Below are positions 32,531-33,968 of a stretch of 33,968 nt of DNA, in pieces. The translations under genes were made by a program, and so were the position numbers. The stretch comes from Flavobacteriales bacterium (GTDB taxonomy: Bacteria; Bacteroidota; Bacteroidia; Flavobacteriales; Flavobacteriaceae): the NCBI GenBank assembly GCA_027061855.1, contig JAMOVT010000042.1, forward strand, positions 1-33,968, given 5' to 3'. The notes beneath the pieces are model-generated. The model had not been told where the DNA came from and made no database searches. It saw nothing but the letters and a program-made list of their open reading frames with translations. How positions within the stretch are numbered: position 1 is the first letter of the stretch; each line of letters starts with the position of its first letter.

Positions 32531-33598
32531 TTAAGCCATTTTTATGAAATCGTCCAAAATTTCTTTGCCGGTAATTGATTTAAGCCAGCTTTTTATTTCT
32601 TTTTCTTCTTTCCGGGGATACAGGATATGCACGTTGGCTCCCGCATCCAAAGTAAAACAGGCTTTGCTCCCCGTTGCTTCTCGATATTCTCTGAGTTTAT
32701 GGATGATATGCAGCGTTTCGGGTTGCATCAAAAGATAATTGGGGCTGGAAGTCATCATCATGGCATGCAGCGTTAAAGCCTCGGCTTCCACCAGTTCTAT
32801 AAATTTGTCCAAATCTCCGTTTTCAAGAATGGAGAGCATTTCCGTTGTATTGTCAAAGGCTTGATTTTTACGGATTTCTTTAAAAATATGGTTTTCCATT
32901 AAAGCATGTCCGGCTGTGCTGGATACTTTTTTTTGTCCTTTTTCCACCAATACGATGCTGTCCCTGAAATTTTTGAAATTCTCATGAAGCTCAAAACCGG
33001 GTTTGACGGCATAAATGTTGGAACTTCTTTCGATTTCCGGGTGTTCTCCCCAGAGGCTTACCGGTCCTTCAATGCTTCGTGCGGCACTTCCGGAGCCGAT
33101 TCGGGCCAAGAAAGAAGCTTTTTTAAGGTAATATTCCTCTTCTTTCGGAGATTTTGCTAACTTTTTTTCCAGTTCGATTATGATTTTGGACAAAGCGGCA
33201 AAAGCACTTGCCGATGAAGCGATTCCCGAAGAATGCGGGAAAGTGTTCCGGCTGTCAAAAATCAGATGATAAGCGGTTAAAAATGGTGCATAGGGCAGTA
33301 TGTTTTCCAGAAAAGTCTGGATTTTTGGTTCAAAGCCGGGCTTGGGTTTTCCTTCAAATAAAAATTCGAATGATAGCCGGTTGTCTTTTTCTTTTTTGGG
33401 GATAAATTGGCCTTTTGTAATGCTTTTGCTGTTGGTTAATGTAAAACTCACCGAAGGATTCATGGGGATTTGTCCGGGGAATTTTCCCCAATATTTCACA
33501 AGGGCAATATTCGAAGGAGCTTCTTTTGTAATGCTTATTTTGTGAGGGAAAGAAGAAGTTATTTCTTGTGCGATAAAGTCTTTTTCTATAAATTTCAT
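32531..33598 (-). CDS. mvaD: Diphosphomevalonate decarboxylase
   Basis: A 355-residue GHMP-superfamily enzyme that makes isopentenyl diphosphate from mevalonate diphosphate, the last step of the mevalonate pathway. Signatures: APSNIALVKYWGKFP (27-41), MNPSVSFTLT (46-55), the ATP-binding HSSGIASSASAFAAL (122-136), IGSGSAARSIEGPVSLWGEH (167-186) and the catalytic Asp318 in CFTLDAGANVH. Its presence indicates mevalonate-derived isoprenoids, which fits the GGGP synthase at 17645. The ATG directly abuts the recJ stop codon (TAA-ATG), so the genes are cotranscribed. A few extra residues precede the conserved core (MKFIEKDFIAQEITSSF). Confidence 0.95.
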   Translation of the reverse strand: MKFIEKDFIAQEITSSFPHKISITKEAPSNIALVKYWGKFPGQIPMNPSVSFTLTNSKSITKGQFIPKKEKDNRLSFEFLFEGKPKPGFEPKIQTFLENILPYAPFLTAYHLIFDSRNTFPHSSGIASSASAFAALSKIIIELEKKLAKSPKEEEYYLKKASFLARIGSGSAARSIEGPVSLWGEHPEIERSSNIYAVKPGFELHENFKNFRDSIVLVEKGQKKVSSTAGHALMENHIFKEIRKNQAFDNTTEMLSILENGDLDKFIELVEAEALTLHAMMMTSSPNYLLMQPETLHIIHKLREYREATGSKACFTLDAGANVHILYPRKEEKEIKSWLKSITGKEILDDFIKMA

Positions 33599-33968
33599 TT
33601 AGAACATCGGTTTAATATCTTTTACTAGTAGTTGTAAGCTTCGTCTGTTATTCCATACATTTTCTTCGATTGTATAAACGATAGACAACGGTTTGCCCGA
33701 TTTCACCATATCGATTTTATCTCCCATTCCAAAAGCGATTCCGTTCATAATTTTTCCCGATTTCAATTCTCTTAACGAGAGTTTCAAATGGCTGTTGTCT
33801 TTTCCTACGTTTTTACTGTAACCGTTATCATTGACACTTTCCGTGAGAAAAACGGGATGCATATTTCCGGGCCCAAAGGGCGCCATTTGTTTAATCAATC
33901 GATAAAGTTTATCATTAATATCACTGATTTTTATTTTAGCGTCGATTTCTATTTCGGGTTCTTTTTGA
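33599..33968 (-). CDS. recJ: Single-stranded-DNA exonuclease RecJ, C-terminal part
   Basis: The frame is open to the window edge, so the N-terminal catalytic DHH/DHHA1 domains lie outside. The ~123 visible residues contain the RecJ-specific PFGPGNMHPVF segment, followed by an OB-fold-like region with HLKLSLRE and GIAFGMGDK, ending VKDIKPMF. Upstream of the PFGPGN motif the frame reads EPEIEIDAKIKISDIND, matching the RecJ linker. RecJ degrades single-stranded DNA 5'-3' in recombination and mismatch repair. Any internal start (such as the TTG at 33898) is not a real start because coding similarity continues upstream. The stop codon abuts the mvaD ATG. Confidence 0.9.
   Translation of the reverse strand, partial: QKEPEIEIDAKIKISDINDKLYRLIKQMAPFGPGNMHPVFLTESVNDNGYSKNVGKDNSHLKLSLRELKSGKIMNGIAFGMGDKIDMVKSGKPLSIVYTIEENVWNNRRSLQLLVKDIKPMF

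Overview
The window looks like a chromosomal core segment from a member of the Bacteroidota, most likely class Flavobacteriia. The reasons are: low G+C; recurring upstream octamers of the form TAnnTTTG (the Bacteroidota -7 element) and no clear Shine-Dalgarno sequences; an L21 ribosomal protein with a C-terminal helix-hairpin-helix extension; a bacterial GGGP synthase beside mevalonate-pathway mvaD; SusC-type carboxypeptidase-like beta domains; and flavobacterial lipoprotein types. No tRNA, rRNA, CRISPR array, prophage or complete insertion sequence was seen.

Layout. 1-275: the last ~40 codons of an IS200-like (RAYT) transposase, then a REP-like array of three 21-bp tandem units ending in a perfect palindrome. 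276-5146 (+): polA, lgt, a carboxypeptidase-like beta-domain protein and a small LapA protein. 5212-11478 (-): hemolysin-family CNNM/CBS protein, radA and a NUC-type endonuclease run together; a porin plus a YeeE/YedE sulfur permease follow from their own promoter. 11599-14906 (+): a lipoprotein and hybrid malic enzyme maeB. 14981-21368 (-): deoC, mscS, a SAM methyltransferase and GGGP synthase form a tight operon, followed by a TolC/HlyD pair with no visible pump. 21470-22974 (-): tonB and queE. 23167-24696 (+): a LysM glucosaminidase lipoprotein. 24746-28781 (-): MMPL exporter plus HupE/UreJ protein, and rplU-rpmA. 28873-31009 (-): ruvX, def and a lone substrate-binding lipoprotein. 31285-33968 (-): recJ (3' part), mvaD and a secreted C1B peptidase.

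How the genes connect. Most are housekeeping: replication and repair (polA, radA, recJ, ruvX), translation (rplU, rpmA, def), lipoprotein maturation (lgt), isoprenoid/ether-lipid supply (mvaD, GGGP synthase), central carbon (maeB, deoC) and queuosine synthesis (queE). Envelope functions fill the rest. Seven strong hairpin terminators bound the units. Three of them (near 5174, 14947 and 24735) lie between convergent genes.

I do not see a convincing wholly new system. The items most worth a second look are the transposase tail with its palindromic array, DNA polymerase I with a degenerate proofreading domain and a tyrosine at the ddNTP-selectivity position, the GGGP synthase operon, the porin-YeeE pair, the cotranscribed HupE-MMPL pair, and the set of near-identical -7 boxes with very short leaders.
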